From positions 540,725 to 604,724 of the forward strand of contig CAVYYU010000002.1 in assembly GCA_963772805.1 (NCBI GenBank): a stretch of DNA of 64,000 bases. Reading direction: 5' to 3'. Made by a program: the position numbers and the translations under genes. Origin of the DNA: Legionella_A sp963772805 (GTDB lineage Bacteria > Pseudomonadota > Gammaproteobacteria > Legionellales > Legionellaceae). Below the pieces are notes generated by a model, which saw only the letters and a program-made list of their open reading frames with translations, ran no database searches and was not told the origin of the DNA. This document shows, piece by piece, positions 35,581 to 44,288 of this stretch. Positions within the stretch are counted from its first letter, which is position 1. Each line of letters opens with the position of its first letter.

Positions 35581-36585
35581 ATGTCTGATATTGCTGAGAA
35601 CCATGATCCACAACCGAACCATGGTTCGCAACCTAACCATGATGCACAACCTGTCATTATTGTTATAAAAAAAATAATCAAAAAAAATGAACACCACGGT
35701 GGAGCATGGAAACTTGCTTATGCTGACTTTGTTACCGCAATGATGGCATTTTTCTTATTGATGTGGTTGTTATCCATGTTAAATAAATTTCAGTTAATGG
35801 GTATATCCAATTATTTTTCTAAACCCAATAAAAATACTTACATTGACAACAAAAAAAATGATACTAAAGAAAAAAAGATACCCGCTGAGCAAATTAAAAA
35901 ATACAAATTAGTTTTGACTGATAAGCGCAAGGCTGAATTGGATGCGCAGTCATTTGGTACCGATAAGTCTGGTTTGCATGAAAAAGAAAAGAGTGATGCG
36001 ACAAAAAAATCAGCAGGCGGTCAGAATGATAAAGCGATAAATGATGCCACCAAAAATGCCTCTTTAAAAGCACAAAATGACGATATTAAGGCATTGGAAG
36101 CACTAAAAAATCACTTAGAGTCTTCTCTCGAGAGCAATGATCGTTTAAAACAATATCGAGAAAGTTTAACGTTCGAAGTTACAAAAGATGGTATTAAAAT
36201 CAAGTTAGGAAACCTCGAAAATCAGCCTATGTTTTCGACAGGTCGGACCGATTTTGAATCGCATGCTAATGATATACTGGAATGGCTAGGTGCTGAAGTC
36301 GCGCAGTCAAATCGTTACGTATCTATTATTGGTCATACCGATGGTAATCAATACCCTAATGCCGTGTCACCTTATACCAATTGGGAACTGTCAGCGGATA
36401 GGGCTAATGCAACTAGGCGTGCCTTGATAAAATATGGAGCGGATGAACATAAATTTATACGTGTTCAAGGGGCAGGTGATAGCATATTATTGGATAAACA
36501 AAACCCTGAAAATGCTAAAAACAGAAGAATAGAAATTATTTTATTATCAGATAGGGGCCGAAAAAAAATGCTGGAGAACGATTAA
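35581..36585 (+). CDS. motB: Flagellar stator protein MotB
   Basis: MotB anchors the stator to peptidoglycan. The 334-residue protein has a His/Pro/Gln-rich N-terminal extension with repeated QPNH, then one span with the proton-carrying Asp in LAYADFVTAMMAFFLLMWLL (given up to that point). A long Lys/Asp-rich linker (about 80-200) and the OmpA-like domain with IIGHTDGNQYPN and WELSADRANATRRALI follow. ATG directly follows the motA stop. Confidence 0.95.
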   Translation: MSDIAENHDPQPNHGSQPNHDAQPVIIVIKKIIKKNEHHGGAWKLAYADFVTAMMAFFLLMWLLSMLNKFQLMGISNYFSKPNKNTYIDNKKNDTKEKKIPAEQIKKYKLVLTDKRKAELDAQSFGTDKSGLHEKEKSDATKKSAGGQNDKAINDATKNASLKAQNDDIKALEALKNHLESSLESNDRLKQYRESLTFEVTKDGIKIKLGNLENQPMFSTGRTDFESHANDILEWLGAEVAQSNRYVSIIGHTDGNQYPNAVSPYTNWELSADRANATRRALIKYGADEHKFIRVQGAGDSILLDKQNPENAKNRRIEIILLSDRGRKKMLEND

Positions 36586-36586
36586 G

Positions 36587-37549
36587 ATGTCCGATGAGCA
36601 GGATGAGACTACCACCATTAAACCATCGGCAGGCGAGCCGGAGAATGAAAACCAGACAGATACCCCAGCCGAAGGTGATTTTGATAAGGCGTTTGATGTT
36701 GATGAAATAACGATAGAAAACAGAAACATTCAATCGCTTGTCGATGGGTTTTCTAATGATTTTTCCAAAGCGCTGGCTGTATTTTTAGGCAAGAAATTTG
36801 AGATTACATTTCGCACGTTAAAATATATCGAAATCAAAGACATTCTAAGTCTGGAAGATTTGTGGGTATATGCAAATTTTAATATGGTAAATCACCATCA
36901 TCATGGTCTTATTTTATTTGAAAAATCACTGTTGAATGCCTGTGTGGATTATTTATTCGGTTCTGAGGAGTTATCAGAAGCAGCCCCTGGGTTGCACTAT
37001 GGTGAGTGCGCTATAAAAGTTGCCAGAAAAATTGCTGATATTTGTTTGCGAGCACTACAAAAATCAGTTGAACTCATAACCGAGTTTAATGCTACTTTAT
37101 TGGAATGCAATGACAAACCGAAAGCGGTTATTCGCAATCGATATATGCCAGAAAAATGCTGTAAATTTACCTTTGAGCTGAGTGGGATGTCCTCACTATT
37201 TACGTTATCTTTTGTAATCCCTGAATCTCAGATGGAGAATATTACTTTTCAACCGCACACCAATGCATCACCACAGACCGACATGAAAGGTGCTGAAACG
37301 CTGCCATTAACGAGCGCTAAAGGTAATCTTAAGGACGAATTAAATGATGTGGCGGTCGATCTGGTGGCCGTGTTGCCTGAAGTTAAATTGAATTTATCGA
37401 AAGTCATGAATCTGAAGAAGGGGGATCTAATCCCTATTGGTGATCCGCAGCAGGTGGAGTTGAGAGTGGGTGATCGATTGGCATATAAAGCGGTGGTAGG
37501 GCAGTCTAACGCTTTGCGAATAGTCAAGATCACTGAACGATTAGCTTAA
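36587..37549 (+). CDS. fliM: FliM-like flagellar C-ring protein
   Basis: FliM is the C-ring switch protein. The 320-residue product has a CheC-like middle domain (about 45-225) and a C-terminal SpoA domain (about 250-320, NLSKVMNLKKGDLIPIGDP). The N-terminal EIDALL-type motif that binds CheY in chemotactic bacteria is not seen; the first 40 residues are acidic and Thr/Pro-rich. It starts one base after motB. No fliN follows in this window. Confidence 0.85.
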   Translation: MSDEQDETTTIKPSAGEPENENQTDTPAEGDFDKAFDVDEITIENRNIQSLVDGFSNDFSKALAVFLGKKFEITFRTLKYIEIKDILSLEDLWVYANFNMVNHHHHGLILFEKSLLNACVDYLFGSEELSEAAPGLHYGECAIKVARKIADICLRALQKSVELITEFNATLLECNDKPKAVIRNRYMPEKCCKFTFELSGMSSLFTLSFVIPESQMENITFQPHTNASPQTDMKGAETLPLTSAKGNLKDELNDVAVDLVAVLPEVKLNLSKVMNLKKGDLIPIGDPQQVELRVGDRLAYKAVVGQSNALRIVKITERLA

Positions 37550-37584
37550 GCTAAGAAACTAAGACAGCTATGTATTTTAAATCG

Positions 37585-38292
37585 TTATACAGACTCTATA
37601 ATTATTTTAGTGCCATTTTCAGGAGACAAGTTGGTGAAATTTTCATTTAACCATTTGGCATCCTCTTCTATCAGACGCACACAACCGTGACTTGCATTAT
37701 ATCCTGGCAAACTCTCGCTACCATGCAAGGCAAAACCATTATGGAAAAACATGCAGTAGGGCATATAAGCGCCACCATGTTGCCCTGATATTTTTATAGG
37801 AAAAGAGTTTGAGTAACAGTTTCGGCCAAGTTTTCGCTGTATGCGATAGCTACCCGCAGGTGTTGCACAACCTGAATCAGACTCACATTTTTCGGAGCCT
37901 GCAGAAATGGGCCCCCATCGCAGTAATAGGCCTACTTTATTGTATGCACCCCAAGCTAATTTTTGCTGGTTTATAATGATAACCCGTTCATTATACGATT
38001 TAATTTTCAGAGGAAGCGGCGAAAGATCAAACAGCGATTTATTAGTAAGGTCATCCGGCACCGCGAGGATCATCCCTGGTTTTAGAAAACCATTGTAGCG
38101 ATTGGCAAACACAATAAGCTGGCGTTGACCAAAATCAGGGAATAAGCGTCCCCAACTGTCTCCACGCTCAATTTTAACGCAATGATACCCAGGGTTTTTA
38201 CATGCCGTTGCTCCGTATTCGACAATTGTTGCAGACGAGGGTGAGCTTAGAGTTGAGGTCACAGCAATCAGTAGTGTTGTGATGGCGCGCAT
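37585..38292 (-). CDS. L,D-transpeptidase (YkuD family)
   Basis: A periplasmic cross-linking enzyme that acts on peptidoglycan stem peptides or attaches lipoprotein. The 235-residue protein has a signal peptide (about 1-22), a LysM-like segment (DSWGRLFPDFGQRQLIVFANR), and the YkuD active site HGSESLPGYNASHGCVRL with catalytic Cys. It is on the opposite strand inside the flagellar locus and is probably not part of flagellar assembly. Confidence 0.92.
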   Translation of the reverse strand: MRAITTLLIAVTSTLSSPSSATIVEYGATACKNPGYHCVKIERGDSWGRLFPDFGQRQLIVFANRYNGFLKPGMILAVPDDLTNKSLFDLSPLPLKIKSYNERVIIINQQKLAWGAYNKVGLLLRWGPISAGSEKCESDSGCATPAGSYRIQRKLGRNCYSNSFPIKISGQHGGAYMPYCMFFHNGFALHGSESLPGYNASHGCVRLIEEDAKWLNENFTNLSPENGTKIIIESV

Positions 38293-38585
38293 TAAAATAT
38301 CCCGTTAGTTTCTTCGGCCTCTATCTTAAACGAATAATACTTGCTGCTAACTTCTGCCCGTACAGTCAGGATTATAAAGGGCGCTATTAAAAAGATAGAA
38401 CAAAACTTGGGGATTCGCCATGTACAATTCATCATGCAGGCTAGTATTTTAAAGAAACATAAGAACGCGACTTTGGGTCTAGAGCCTTTTCAAAGCCCAG
38501 AACAAAAAATCAAATCGCACAAAACTTAGCATTTTCAAGCTTCTTGGGTATAATGCGGAGCTGTATTGTTTTATTTTTCAGGCAA

Positions 38586-38831
38586 ATGACGAATTTATTT
38601 CATGTGTTTCTGGCGCTAATTTTGATCCTCCCTCTGATCGTTATGGTGGTTTATTTGCTGAAACGCTTTGGCAATCTACCTGGCAAGCCTGCAAAGAGTA
38701 TGAAAATTATCGATCGTCTTGCTATTGGCCATAAAGAATATATTCTCATAGTGCAAATTGAACAAGACAGACTGGTTCTTGGCGTCTCCCCCCATGCGTT
38801 TAATACCTTGCATGTGTTAAAAAACGAATAA
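38586..38831 (+). CDS. fliO: Flagellar export protein FliO
   Basis: FliO assists assembly of the FliP ring. From ATG 38586 the protein has 81 residues: one membrane span (about 5-27), then the conserved cytoplasmic part SMKIIDRLAIGHKEYILIVQ and DRLVLGVSPHAF. Upstream in-frame starts would add a stretch without homology. It is followed 49 bases later by fliP, the normal order. Confidence 0.88.
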   Translation: MTNLFHVFLALILILPLIVMVVYLLKRFGNLPGKPAKSMKIIDRLAIGHKEYILIVQIEQDRLVLGVSPHAFNTLHVLKNE

Positions 38832-38880
38832 ATTGCTTTTATCAAGATAAAGCGAAGGCATTGAGATAAGGATTTGTCAG

Positions 38881-39609
38881 ATGCGAAAAATATTTTATAT
38901 CGTAGCAATGTTGGCCATGGTCTCACTGGCCCATGCAGATTCAAACATCTCGTTACTTACAGCCAAGGTTGCCGGCGCGGATACTACCTACAGTGTCAGC
39001 GTTAAAATTTTATTGTTCATGACGATGCTGACCTTTTTACCGGCTTTGTTAATGACCATGACCGCATTCACCCGCATTATCATTGTATTCTCTATTTTAC
39101 GCCAAGCAATAGGCATACCAAACGTACCCAGTAACCAAATCCTCATTGGCCTTGCGCTGATTATGACGAGTTATGTCATGATGCCGGTGTTTTCTGCAAT
39201 CAATGACAGCAGTTTGTCGCCCTATCTAAATGGTAAAATCAGTGAGGAGCAGGCATTGGGAAATGCTTCAGGCGAGATGCGGAAATTCATGCTCAAACAG
39301 ACGCGAAAAGCCGATTTGAACATGTTCCTTAAACTCTCAAATAGTGATGCAACGTCTGATGATTATCCGTTTTTTATTATTTTGCCGGCCTACATTACCA
39401 GTGAATTAAAAACGGCTTTTCAAATTGGTTTCTTGATTTTCCTGCCTTTTCTGATCATTGATTTGGTGACTGCAAGCGTGCTGATGTCCATGGGGATGAT
39501 GATGCTTTCGCCCATGGTTATTTCATTACCATTTAAAATTCTGTTTTTTGTTATGCTAAATGGCTGGTCTTTAATGATAACCAGCCTGGTCAATAGTTTT
39601 AGGACTTGA
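38881..39609 (+). CDS. fliP: Flagellar export gate protein FliP
   Basis: FliP forms the core of the flagellar export gate. The 242-residue protein has a cleavable signal (ending HAD), a conserved first part (TMLTFLPALLMTMTAFTRII), a periplasmic loop with LNMFLKLSN, and a C-terminal region with PFLIIDLVTASVLMSMGMMM and LPFKILFFV. fliQ and fliR, which usually follow, are not in the window; fliD comes next on the other strand. Confidence 0.97.
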   Translation: MRKIFYIVAMLAMVSLAHADSNISLLTAKVAGADTTYSVSVKILLFMTMLTFLPALLMTMTAFTRIIIVFSILRQAIGIPNVPSNQILIGLALIMTSYVMMPVFSAINDSSLSPYLNGKISEEQALGNASGEMRKFMLKQTRKADLNMFLKLSNSDATSDDYPFFIILPAYITSELKTAFQIGFLIFLPFLIIDLVTASVLMSMGMMMLSPMVISLPFKILFFVMLNGWSLMITSLVNSFRT

Positions 39610-39674
39610 ACGACGCGTCGCGCCTTTGATCTACCCGGGTTTGTTAAACTCTCGCACGGATAGATATTTTCTGA

Positions 39675-41039
39675 TTATTTTTTACTACGTGGTGACAAGG
39701 CATCTAGTTGTTGCTCCAGGAAAGAGCTTATCTGACTGTAACGTGCCAGGAAGGTATCTAGAGCACTATATTTGCTAACCAAGCGCTGGCGAATTTCTGA
39801 TAAACGTGTTTCTTCGTTGTTGATTTGTCGGTCAAAATAATTTTTTTGTTGATTGATCATTTGGTCACGGTTAAAAATAGTTTTATCTTCAATATCACTG
39901 ATGGTTGTTTCCAGACGCTTGATAACACCGTTTGTAGTGTCATTAAACAAGCTGCGCACGCCATCAATGTTTCCCCTGATTGATTTGCTTAACGCGTCAC
40001 TATCGATGGTTATACGATTGCCAACCACATACTCTACGCCATCTTCGTTGGTTTCTGTTTTGGGGCTATCCAACTTGATCCCTAAATCCAACAATGTATT
40101 AATGCCGCCATTGGCAAAGCTTGCATCCATCGTCCGCTTCAAACTCAGCTGGATTAATGAGTAGGTATTGTCGCGTAAATTTTTTAATCCCTGATTTTTA
40201 GATAGCGTCTCAACGATATTGTTATAACTATCAATCATGCTGTTTATTGCAGTATGGATTGCTGTTTCTTCATTATCGATATCAGATTCGATGGTAATTT
40301 GCGTCGCCCCCAGTTGGCCATTTAAATGAAAGCTAACACCATCAAGGACATCAGAAATTAAATTACTACCACGTTCTACTGGAAATCCGTTGAGGGTAAA
40401 CTGGGCATTTTGAGCCGCGCTAATTTGATTGGTTAAACCTAATCCACCCAGCGCTGTGCCGCCCATCGTGATTGTATGGTTAAGCCCTGTTTCATTGGCA
40501 GATAACATCAGTCGATACTCATTCCCACCTAGGCCATCTGAAACGTTCAGGATACTTGCCGTGACGCCTGGATTATTGTTGGAATTGTTGATGTAATCAC
40601 GTAGTTGCTCTAGGGTATTTGACGCATCAACGGCAAGTGTAAGTTGATTGCCGTTGACTGTAATCGTTAGGTCACCAGAAATTGAAAGGGCGACGTCTTT
40701 TGCAGAAAATCCTGCTGAGGAAAGCTGTTGGGCTTTTGCGAGCTGTGTGATATTCAAATCATATAAACCGGGCGCGACTGATCCGGACGAGGTTACCGCA
40801 CTAGCGATTGCTTCGTCGCCAGAGCTTACCTTGTATATTTTTTTGTTCAAAAGGGTTGCTAAGTTACTTATATTTGTTTCGAAACTGTTGAGTGAATCTT
40901 TAAGTTGAGAATAAGCAGTTTGCTGATACGTTAAAATGTTTTTGTTATTGTTTAATTGATTCAAGCCGCGATTTTGGGCTTGCATTAAACCATCGACAAG
41001 GGCTTGTACATCCAGACCTGATCCAACGCTGTTCACCAT
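39675..41039 (-). CDS. fliD: Flagellar filament cap protein FliD
   Basis: FliD caps the filament and guides flagellin assembly. The 454-residue protein begins SVGSGLDVQALVDGLM, has the middle domain with flagellin-hook-like IN motifs, and a C-terminal coiled coil with FDRQINNEETRLSEIRQRL. An AAGGAG site lies 8-13 bases before the ATG. It is downstream of fliC and separated from it by a strong terminator, so it may need its own promoter. Confidence 0.95.
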   Translation of the reverse strand: MVNSVGSGLDVQALVDGLMQAQNRGLNQLNNNKNILTYQQTAYSQLKDSLNSFETNISNLATLLNKKIYKVSSGDEAIASAVTSSGSVAPGLYDLNITQLAKAQQLSSAGFSAKDVALSISGDLTITVNGNQLTLAVDASNTLEQLRDYINNSNNNPGVTASILNVSDGLGGNEYRLMLSANETGLNHTITMGGTALGGLGLTNQISAAQNAQFTLNGFPVERGSNLISDVLDGVSFHLNGQLGATQITIESDIDNEETAIHTAINSMIDSYNNIVETLSKNQGLKNLRDNTYSLIQLSLKRTMDASFANGGINTLLDLGIKLDSPKTETNEDGVEYVVGNRITIDSDALSKSIRGNIDGVRSLFNDTTNGVIKRLETTISDIEDKTIFNRDQMINQQKNYFDRQINNEETRLSEIRQRLVSKYSALDTFLARYSQISSFLEQQLDALSPRSKK

Positions 41040-41073
41040 AGCTTAGATGCTCCTTGCAATGCGTATGAAAAAT

Positions 41074-41099
41074 AATTCCGGGGGAGATCCCCCGGAATT
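41074..41099 (-). terminator. Rho-independent terminator of fliC
   Basis: On the minus strand AATTCCGGGGGA pairs perfectly with TCCCCCGGAATT around a 2-base loop, followed by ATTTTT, 10 bases after the fliC stop. Confidence 0.92.
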
Positions 41100-41108
41100 A
41101 AGGTACTA

Positions 41109-41927
41109 TTATTGCAACAGTTTAAGTACGATCTGTCCAGATGAATTGGCTTGAGACAACATTGCCGCACCTGATTGTTGCAGGATTTGATATCGTGCAA
41201 GATTTGAGCTTTCAGAAGCATAGTCGGTGTCCATGATACGTGAACGCGCGGCCTCAAGTCGAGTCACTCGGTCATCGTTACCGCTAACAGCGGATTCGAT
41301 GTTGGATTGGCTAGCACCTAACTGAGCAAGACCAGATGTTACGGTCGTGATCGCTGCATCAAGAAGTGTAAGTGCAGCTTGTGCATTCGTGTTGCTGGTG
41401 ACGGATGCTGACGTCGTCGATAAAGATGAAGTACTGGTGTTTGACAATGTAATGCTCAAACGGTCATTGGCCGTGTTGGCAGAACCCACTTGCACGCTAA
41501 CTGAACCGCCACTCATCAGGGCAATATTGTTAAACTCTGCAGTAGACGCAACACGGTCAATTTCGGCATTGAGTGCTTGGAATTCCACGTCCATATTTGC
41601 CAAGTCACCGCTGCTGTATGTACCTGTAGATCCTTGTGACGCCAGCTCACGCATTCTTTGTAATAATGACAGCGTTTGGTTCATGCCTGATTCAGCAGTT
41701 TGAATTAATGAAATACCATCGTTACCGTTACGTGCGCCTTGGGTCAAGCCACGAATACGTGAAGACATGCCCTCAGCAATAGCTAAACCGGCAGCATCGT
41801 CCTTGGCATTGTTTACACGCAAACCAGAAGACAAGCGGTTCAGGGTGGTTGAAAGTTTATCCTGGGCATTATTCAAGTTTCTTTGTGCAACTAGAGCTGA
41901 CACATTAGTATTGATTGTTAATGACAT
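41109..41927 (-). CDS. fliC: Flagellin
   Basis: Filament subunit of 272 residues starting SLTINTNVSALVAQRNL. The conserved N-terminal D0/D1 part (with SGLRVNNAKDDAAGLAIAEG) and C-terminal D1/D0 part (AARSRIMDTDYASESSNLAR, then a short tail) are complete. The variable centre is only a short Ser/Thr-rich stretch (about 150-185), so it lacks the D2/D3 surface domains. A leader of about 60 bases with a hairpin and a sigma-28 promoter precede it. Confidence 0.97.
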   Translation of the reverse strand: MSLTINTNVSALVAQRNLNNAQDKLSTTLNRLSSGLRVNNAKDDAAGLAIAEGMSSRIRGLTQGARNGNDGISLIQTAESGMNQTLSLLQRMRELASQGSTGTYSSGDLANMDVEFQALNAEIDRVASTAEFNNIALMSGGSVSVQVGSANTANDRLSITLSNTSTSSLSTTSASVTSNTNAQAALTLLDAAITTVTSGLAQLGASQSNIESAVSGNDDRVTRLEAARSRIMDTDYASESSNLARYQILQQSGAAMLSQANSSGQIVLKLLQ

Positions 41928-41954
41928 CATTATCCCCTTGTTTTATTAGTAGAG

Positions 41955-41983
41955 CGCCCATTCCACATCCTGTTAAATGGGCG
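41955..41983 (-). promoter_or_regulatory. Hairpin in the fliC leader
   Basis: CGCCCATT and AATGGGCG form a perfect 8-pair stem with a 13-base loop between the sigma-28 promoter and the fliC start. It may stabilise flagellin mRNA. Confidence 0.5.
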
Positions 41984-41992
41984 TACAACTAG

Positions 41993-42019
41993 TTATTGGC
42001 GAAATCAACGAATGACTTA
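41993..42019 (-). promoter_or_regulatory. Sigma-28 promoter of fliC
   Basis: On the minus strand TAAGTCAT, 11 bases, GCCAATAA. The -10 matches the sigma-28 consensus GCCGATAA at 7 of 8 positions and the spacing is exact. It lies about 65 bases upstream of the fliC start. Confidence 0.65.
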
Positions 42020-42104
42020 AGTTTATTTTTTTTGCAGATAAATAATTGGCCATTTACCATGCCATTCCGAATGCATGCGCGGGACCTATAGAATAAGGCG
42101 CGAA

Positions 42105-42147
42105 ATTGTAAACCCGTCTGTGGCGTCAGAGTTTCCTGGGTTACAAT
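42105..42147 (-). terminator. Possible stem-loop at the end of the export operon
   Basis: ATTGTAACCC on one arm pairs with GGGTTTACAAT on the other with one bulged base, 30 bases after the stop of the M50-HlyD gene; a large 22-base loop and only TTT downstream make termination uncertain. Confidence 0.4.
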
Positions 42148-42176
42148 GCTTCAATTAAATCTACAGTGCCGTGACC

Positions 42177-44288
42177 TTAAAATGAGCTTTCGCGTACCAA
42201 AATGCCAATTAGCTTTAAATACAGGCGTTTGATGATACTTCGTGATTCGACATCCACAATGACTACGCCGCGCTCCTCATAATTGAGACGGACGCTGGGC
42301 TGGACACTAAACACAAAGGGGTAGACGCTAGGCTTGAGCCGATATGCTTCATCTTGATTTTGAGAGGGTGGATACGTCGATAAAGTGCCACCATGAACGG
42401 AGGAAAGGTAGGCATTATCCAGTGATGCGGCACGAGTAAGTGGTCGTTCCAATAGTCCCAGCAACAGGGGGGGCGTATCGGTAGAATTGCTTAAAAAGAA
42501 GGCTTGCTTTATGGACTTGAATCTATCAATGTCGATCTCTGATGCATACGCTTTAATGACCCAGCGATTGGTCGAGGCCACGCTCATCAGATAGGTATCA
42601 TCCGCGTACCAGCGGGGGGCGTTAATGATTGGAGCACGGTTAAAAATAAAACCTGCAAACGGCGCCTCTATGGTCAAGCGGTCAGCTTGTTTAAGCAGAT
42701 TTTTCTCTTGATTAAGCAGGGCGATCAATTCACTATTATCTGCTTGTTTAGGTCCAAGTTGCTGCCCAAGCCCTTGCTGTTGGCGCAATTTATCTCTGAT
42801 TTCGACTATTTTTAATTGGTTTGTTTTTTGCTGCATGGTTAATTCAGGGGAGTCGCACTTGAATAGCATGTCATTGTTTTGTACTAACACCTCATTGGCA
42901 AATGGAACCTCTAGAGCGTAACAGTCAAGTTCCGTATAAATATCTTTTTTGTCGGCAAACACCAATACCGCCGGTATAGTCAGACGAGTTTGCCACGGAA
43001 CAATTAAAATCAGGAGTGCAGCGCTTACAAAGAAACCCGTTATCATAATATTACGATTGATTTTTAATGTCTTAATATGTTTTGCATAAACGATTAATTC
43101 ACTAATAATAGGATTGAAAATAAAATAGAAAATCTCAACTAAAAATAACAAAATTCCCAGTAATTTAAAAAACATAAAATAGACTAGAACCGCGATCCCT
43201 AAGAATAGAAAAAAGCGATAGACCCAAGTCGAGTAAGCGTAGATTAACATCAGCTGTTGTTTTTTCTGCGGCACAATAATAGGCGGTGGCTCATTGAGGC
43301 CTAATAACCATTCGCGCAATTTCCACCTTGCCAGGGGAAAGCTGCGCGGCTGTAAATTATCAATATTTAGAAAACTGGATAATGCATAGTAGCCATCAAA
43401 GCGCATCAGGGGATTGAGATTAATCAACAGTGTAGAAACAAGTCCAATTGACAAGGCATAAGTAATGACATTCTTTAAAATAGGATTGTCTGTTAGATGC
43501 CATAATAACAAACACCAGGTCATAAAGTGGAGCTCACTTATGACCCCGGATAAATCGATGATTAGTCGTTTGCGCGGATCATGGAGCCGCCAAGAATCGC
43601 TGGCATCGGTATACAATATAGGGAACATGACAATGAACGCAATGCCAATAGAGGGCACGTGACAGCCAAAATATTTAAGTGCGTAGGCATGACCTAGCTC
43701 ATGGATACTTTTAACGAGACTTATCCCTACAAAAAGATAAAGTGCTCCTTGCAAGCTAATCAGTTCATCTAACGGTTGAAAAAATTCTTGCCATTTTTGC
43801 AGGGTTAAGTACGAGCCTAAAATAAGAACACCAACCATGAACATGACGTAACGCCGAGTAAATAACTTGGATACCCAAGGCAAGGTAAGGCTTAGAAATC
43901 GGTCGGGTTTTACCAGGGGTACTTTGAAAAATAAATAATTGTGAATCAGCCAGTTCACCCACGTCAGCTTGGCTGCGTTTTTCTGTTTGATTAATACATC
44001 AAGACGCTCAGCTGTTTTAGTATCAACCAGTTGGTGATTGATAATGAAACCCAATACCTCATCAATATCGTCCCGTACTATATCGGTGTATTTTAATGCG
44101 TGCAATTTCAAAACCAGTTTATCCGGGTCAATTTGTTGCCAATGCTGCAAAATGACCAAGGTTTTTTTATCAATGCGATAATAATGGCTACTCAAGGGAT
44201 CCATTAGCAAAAATACAACTTGCCCATCAATCCAGGTTGGTTTTCCTTCTAGCTTGAGGTCAGATCGAAGTGGCGGCAAAGTGGTCAT
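42177..44288 (-). CDS. M50-type membrane metalloprotease fused to an HlyD-like adaptor region
   Basis: A 703-residue protein with three parts. Residues 1-100 resemble a PqqD-like winged helix. Residues 140-430 are a multi-span site-2-protease-type domain with the zinc motif HELGH (196-200) and the second motif NPLMRFDGYY (292-301). Residues 440-703 have a span and a lipoyl/HlyD-like periplasmic part with a coiled coil (about 490-545). It ends a tolC-hlyD-hlyD operon and starts exactly where the previous gene stops. I infer that it works with those adaptors to export, and perhaps process, the giant protein encoded at 51342. No ABC ATPase is present. Confidence 0.85.
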   Translation of the reverse strand: MTTLPPLRSDLKLEGKPTWIDGQVVFLLMDPLSSHYYRIDKKTLVILQHWQQIDPDKLVLKLHALKYTDIVRDDIDEVLGFIINHQLVDTKTAERLDVLIKQKNAAKLTWVNWLIHNYLFFKVPLVKPDRFLSLTLPWVSKLFTRRYVMFMVGVLILGSYLTLQKWQEFFQPLDELISLQGALYLFVGISLVKSIHELGHAYALKYFGCHVPSIGIAFIVMFPILYTDASDSWRLHDPRKRLIIDLSGVISELHFMTWCLLLWHLTDNPILKNVITYALSIGLVSTLLINLNPLMRFDGYYALSSFLNIDNLQPRSFPLARWKLREWLLGLNEPPPIIVPQKKQQLMLIYAYSTWVYRFFLFLGIAVLVYFMFFKLLGILLFLVEIFYFIFNPIISELIVYAKHIKTLKINRNIMITGFFVSAALLILIVPWQTRLTIPAVLVFADKKDIYTELDCYALEVPFANEVLVQNNDMLFKCDSPELTMQQKTNQLKIVEIRDKLRQQQGLGQQLGPKQADNSELIALLNQEKNLLKQADRLTIEAPFAGFIFNRAPIINAPRWYADDTYLMSVASTNRWVIKAYASEIDIDRFKSIKQAFFLSNSTDTPPLLLGLLERPLTRAASLDNAYLSSVHGGTLSTYPPSQNQDEAYRLKPSVYPFVFSVQPSVRLNYEERGVVIVDVESRSIIKRLYLKLIGILVRESSF

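Noticed and set aside
38341..38529. A 62-codon plus-strand frame before fliO
   Set aside because: No motif, no ribosome-binding site, and it lies in the spacer between divergent genes.
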